A DNA stretch of 13,960 nt from Clostridia bacterium. GTDB lineage: Bacteria; Bacillota; Clostridia; Christensenellales; Aristaeellaceae. Numbering within the stretch: the stretch's first letter is position 1; each line of letters starts with the position of its first letter. This document shows positions 11,758-13,960 of the stretch, in pieces. The stretch covers positions 1 through 13,960 of the forward strand of contig JAEDKS010000049.1 in NCBI GenBank assembly GCA_016295665.1, given 5' to 3'. The position numbers were made by a program, and so were the translations under genes. The notes beneath the pieces are model-generated. The model did no database searches. It worked only from the letters and a program-made list of their open reading frames with translations, and was not told where the DNA came from.

Positions 11758-13960
11758 ATGGACAAGAAGGTTCTCTTTGCGATCCCGGACATGGACGAGC
11801 TGCCGGACTGCTTCCGGAGCGTCATGCCCTCCCGCAGCTTTACTCCGGACGCGGACGGCATCATCCGCGGCTGGCCGTCCTTCCATGTATCCAAGGCGGA
11901 TCCGGACGGCGGGTATCAGACCTATACCTACACGGTGCGCTTCTCCATGGCGCAGCCAGAGGACTGTGCGCTGCAGCTGGGCGTCATCGTGTCAACGCCG
12001 CGCCTGCCCTCCATCCGTCTGAGCGTCAACGGCAGCGAGGGCTGCGTGTATCCCTTCCCGGCGCCCTCCCGGGACAAGGAGATCCGCCCGGGTCACGCGC
12101 TCCATGCGGCGATCTACAACCGGCAGGATCTGCGGGTCTTTATCCCGGGCACGCTGCTGAAGGCGGGCGAGAACACCCTGTCCATCACCGCCGAGGATGA
12201 GCTGCCCGAGCTGATGGTCACCAACCGGGAGGCGGTGGCGCGGCTGGATCGCATGGCGGACGCCTGCGGCTGGCACTATGGCGCCCTGTCGCTGGAGCGC
12301 GGCGCCGTCGAGGAGCCCGGTGCCGAGGTGCGCCCCACCGTGCTGTATGCCCGGCGCGGCGATATGCTCATGGAGCGGGTAGACGTTACCCTGACGCCTC
12401 CCGCCGGTCTGCAGGACGTGTCCGGCAGCCTGCGCCTCATCTGGGCGGACGGGGAGACCGTGGTGCCCTATCACATGGAGGCGAACGCCTTTGGTTCCTA
12501 CACCTTCTCCTGCTGGATTCCCGACGGCACGGGCGAGGTGCAGTATGCGCTGAGCGGTGCCGTGACGCAGCAGGGCACCTTCCGCCCCTGCCGGAAGTGG
12601 CATGTGTACATCACGCCCCACGCCCATACCGATATCGGGTACACCCATCGCCAGAGCGAGGTCGCGGAGCGCATGTCCCGCAATCTGGACACCGCCCTGG
12701 AAACCCTGCGGCAGAAGCCGGACTTCTCCTACATTCTGGATTCCGCTTGGGCGCTGGATGACTATCTGGAGACCCGCGACCCCGCCCGGCGGCAGGAGCT
12801 GCTGGAGCAGGTGAAGGCGGGGCGCATCGGCGTGCCGTCCAACTATGTGGATCTGCTGACGCAGACCGCTTCGCTGGAGGATCTGATCCACAACAGCGAC
12901 TTCAGCGAGGGTCTGCTGAGCACGGCAGGGCTCCGCGCCGACCGGGTGGATATGGTGGACGTGGCCTCCGCCACCAGCGCGTATCCCACCATCCTCTCCG
13001 GCATGGGCGTGAAGTGGATGCTCCACGCCAACAATCAGGATCGGGGCCCGTTCCGGCTGAACGGCAACCTGCACCGCCACAGCCCCTTCTGGTGGGAGGG
13101 GCCCGACGGAAGCCGGATTCTGGTGTGGCTGAGCCGCATGTACTGCGAGCTGAAGAAGGTCTGCGGCTCTCCCGGCTCCATTCCGGCGGCGGAGCGGGGT
13201 CTCGGCATGTGGCTGATGGACTATGAGCAGTCGGACTATCAGCCTGACGCGGTGATTCTCTACGGCATGGAGGCCGACAACACGGACATCGACGTGCGCA
13301 TGGCGGACTTCGTGTCCCGCTGGAAAAAGACCTACGTCTATCCGCAGTTGATTCCCTCCAACGGCTCCTCCTTCTTCGAGTACGTGTCCGCCTGGGGCGA
13401 TGCGTTCCCGGTCTATCGGGGCGACGAGGGTGGCTGGTGGGAGGACGGCGCCGCGTCGAGCCTGCGGGAATCGGTGGCGATTCGCCGGGCACAGGACGGG
13501 CTGAAGTGCGCCGAGCCGCTGGAGAGCTTTGCCGCCATGCTGACCGGCGGGCAGTTCCCGCTCCGGCAGTATGACGAGGCGTGGAAGCAGGTGGTGCTTT
13601 TCGACGAGCATACCTGGGGCAGCTTCATGTCGCAGGCCGACCCGGAATCCCTGCTGCAGCAGGATTCCTGGGCGTTCAAAAAGGCCATGTCCGACAGCGC
13701 GCTGAACCGCACGAACGCGCTGCTCAGCCGAAGCGCGAGCCGCATTTCGCTCCTGTGGAACAACGGCGGCCGGGAGGTGGTGGTGTACAATCCCTACAGC
13801 TTCCCGGTGTCCGGCTGGGCGCTGGTGGAGATTGCGAAGCACGAGTCCGTCTGCGACGCCGAGGGCAGGGAGGTTCGGTGGCGCGTGGTGAACATCACCA
13901 CCAGCCAGAAGCAGATTCTTCTGCAGGTGGACGAGCTGCCGGGCTATGGCTACCGCCGCT
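11758..13960 (+). CDS. GH38-like alpha-mannosidase family hydrolase with N-terminal accessory domain (cut off by window end)
   Basis: The frame is open from 11758 to the right edge, giving 734 visible residues and no stop. Residues 1 to about 283 are a beta-rich, non-catalytic region unlike the other mannosidase. The catalytic domain begins WHVYITPHAHTDIGYTHRQSE with zinc-ligand candidates His290 and Asp292. A possible nucleophile is in DMVDVASATSAYP (Asp401, or Asp398); the classical DSFGH motif is absent. LFDEHTWGSF (Asp616, Glu617, His618) stands where a further metal ligand is found in divergent bacterial GH38 proteins, and VVVYNPYSFPVSGWALVEI begins the following beta-domain. AGGAGGAG 8 nt before the ATG is a strong ribosome site. 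No signal peptide is seen. It follows the binding-protein terminator with its own -10 box. GH38-superfamily membership is likely; alpha-mannosidase activity is inference, and another retaining activity in the GH38/GH57-type fold is possible. Confidence 0.78.
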   Translation, partial: MDKKVLFAIPDMDELPDCFRSVMPSRSFTPDADGIIRGWPSFHVSKADPDGGYQTYTYTVRFSMAQPEDCALQLGVIVSTPRLPSIRLSVNGSEGCVYPFPAPSRDKEIRPGHALHAAIYNRQDLRVFIPGTLLKAGENTLSITAEDELPELMVTNREAVARLDRMADACGWHYGALSLERGAVEEPGAEVRPTVLYARRGDMLMERVDVTLTPPAGLQDVSGSLRLIWADGETVVPYHMEANAFGSYTFSCWIPDGTGEVQYALSGAVTQQGTFRPCRKWHVYITPHAHTDIGYTHRQSEVAERMSRNLDTALETLRQKPDFSYILDSAWALDDYLETRDPARRQELLEQVKAGRIGVPSNYVDLLTQTASLEDLIHNSDFSEGLLSTAGLRADRVDMVDVASATSAYPTILSGMGVKWMLHANNQDRGPFRLNGNLHRHSPFWWEGPDGSRILVWLSRMYCELKKVCGSPGSIPAAERGLGMWLMDYEQSDYQPDAVILYGMEADNTDIDVRMADFVSRWKKTYVYPQLIPSNGSSFFEYVSAWGDAFPVYRGDEGGWWEDGAASSLRESVAIRRAQDGLKCAEPLESFAAMLTGGQFPLRQYDEAWKQVVLFDEHTWGSFMSQADPESLLQQDSWAFKKAMSDSALNRTNALLSRSASRISLLWNNGGREVVVYNPYSFPVSGWALVEIAKHESVCDAEGREVRWRVVNITTSQKQILLQVDELPGYGYRR

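Noticed and set aside
11992..13842. 616-codon minus-strand open frame opposite the GH38-like gene
   Set aside because: Same mirror effect; the plus-strand frame is open for 2.2 kb with HTDIGYTH and DEHTWG motifs and a strong ribosome site.
1..13960. CRISPR arrays, tRNA or rRNA genes, insertion sequences, phage genes
   Set aside because: Scanned for regularly spaced repeats, RNA-gene motifs, transposase-like proteins and terminal inverted repeats; none was seen.

Overview
The window looks like part of a high-GC Bacillota (Clostridia-type) chromosome. Coding DNA is strongly GC-biased, the few intergenic gaps are A-rich, ribosome sites are strong AGGAGG types, promoters are sigma-A-like (TTGACA, 17 bp, TATAAT-like), and the sugar importer is a CUT1 ABC system with no ATPase gene beside it, as is common in Gram-positives. 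A gut clostridium, perhaps of the Christensenellales type, is a guess from signal-peptide style only.

Layout. At the left edge a minus-strand promoter and Shine-Dalgarno sequence point to a gene starting just outside the window. Next comes a minus-strand class II ketose-bisphosphate aldolase with its own promoter and intrinsic terminator. It is divergent from a plus-strand trio: an Asp/Glu-racemase-fold protein, a DUF1537 four-carbon acid sugar kinase, and an alpha-galactosidase-like (clan GH-D/GH31-type) hydrolase. A second promoter at about 5274 starts a permease-permease-GH38 alpha-mannosidase cluster, in which the mannosidase reading frame is broken once near 9340. The solute-binding protein follows with its own promoter and a strong terminator. 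Last is a large GH38-like hydrolase with an N-terminal accessory domain, which is cut off by the right edge and has no stop codon in the window.

Reading as a system (inference): the binding protein and the two permeases import an oligosaccharide or glycoside. Three hydrolases without signal peptides, two GH38-like and one GH-D-like, cut it in the cytoplasm. The kinase, racemase-fold protein and aldolase then process an unusual released unit, possibly a sugar acid, towards triose phosphates. The aldolase and permease promoters share 31 of 42 positions, including 15 consecutive bases across the -10 box, so the two outer units are probably co-regulated by one unseen regulator. The combination of a DUF1537 kinase, a racemase-fold protein and a class II aldolase with alpha-mannosidase-type enzymes, and a permease with about 180 extra N-terminal residues, are the most unusual parts.
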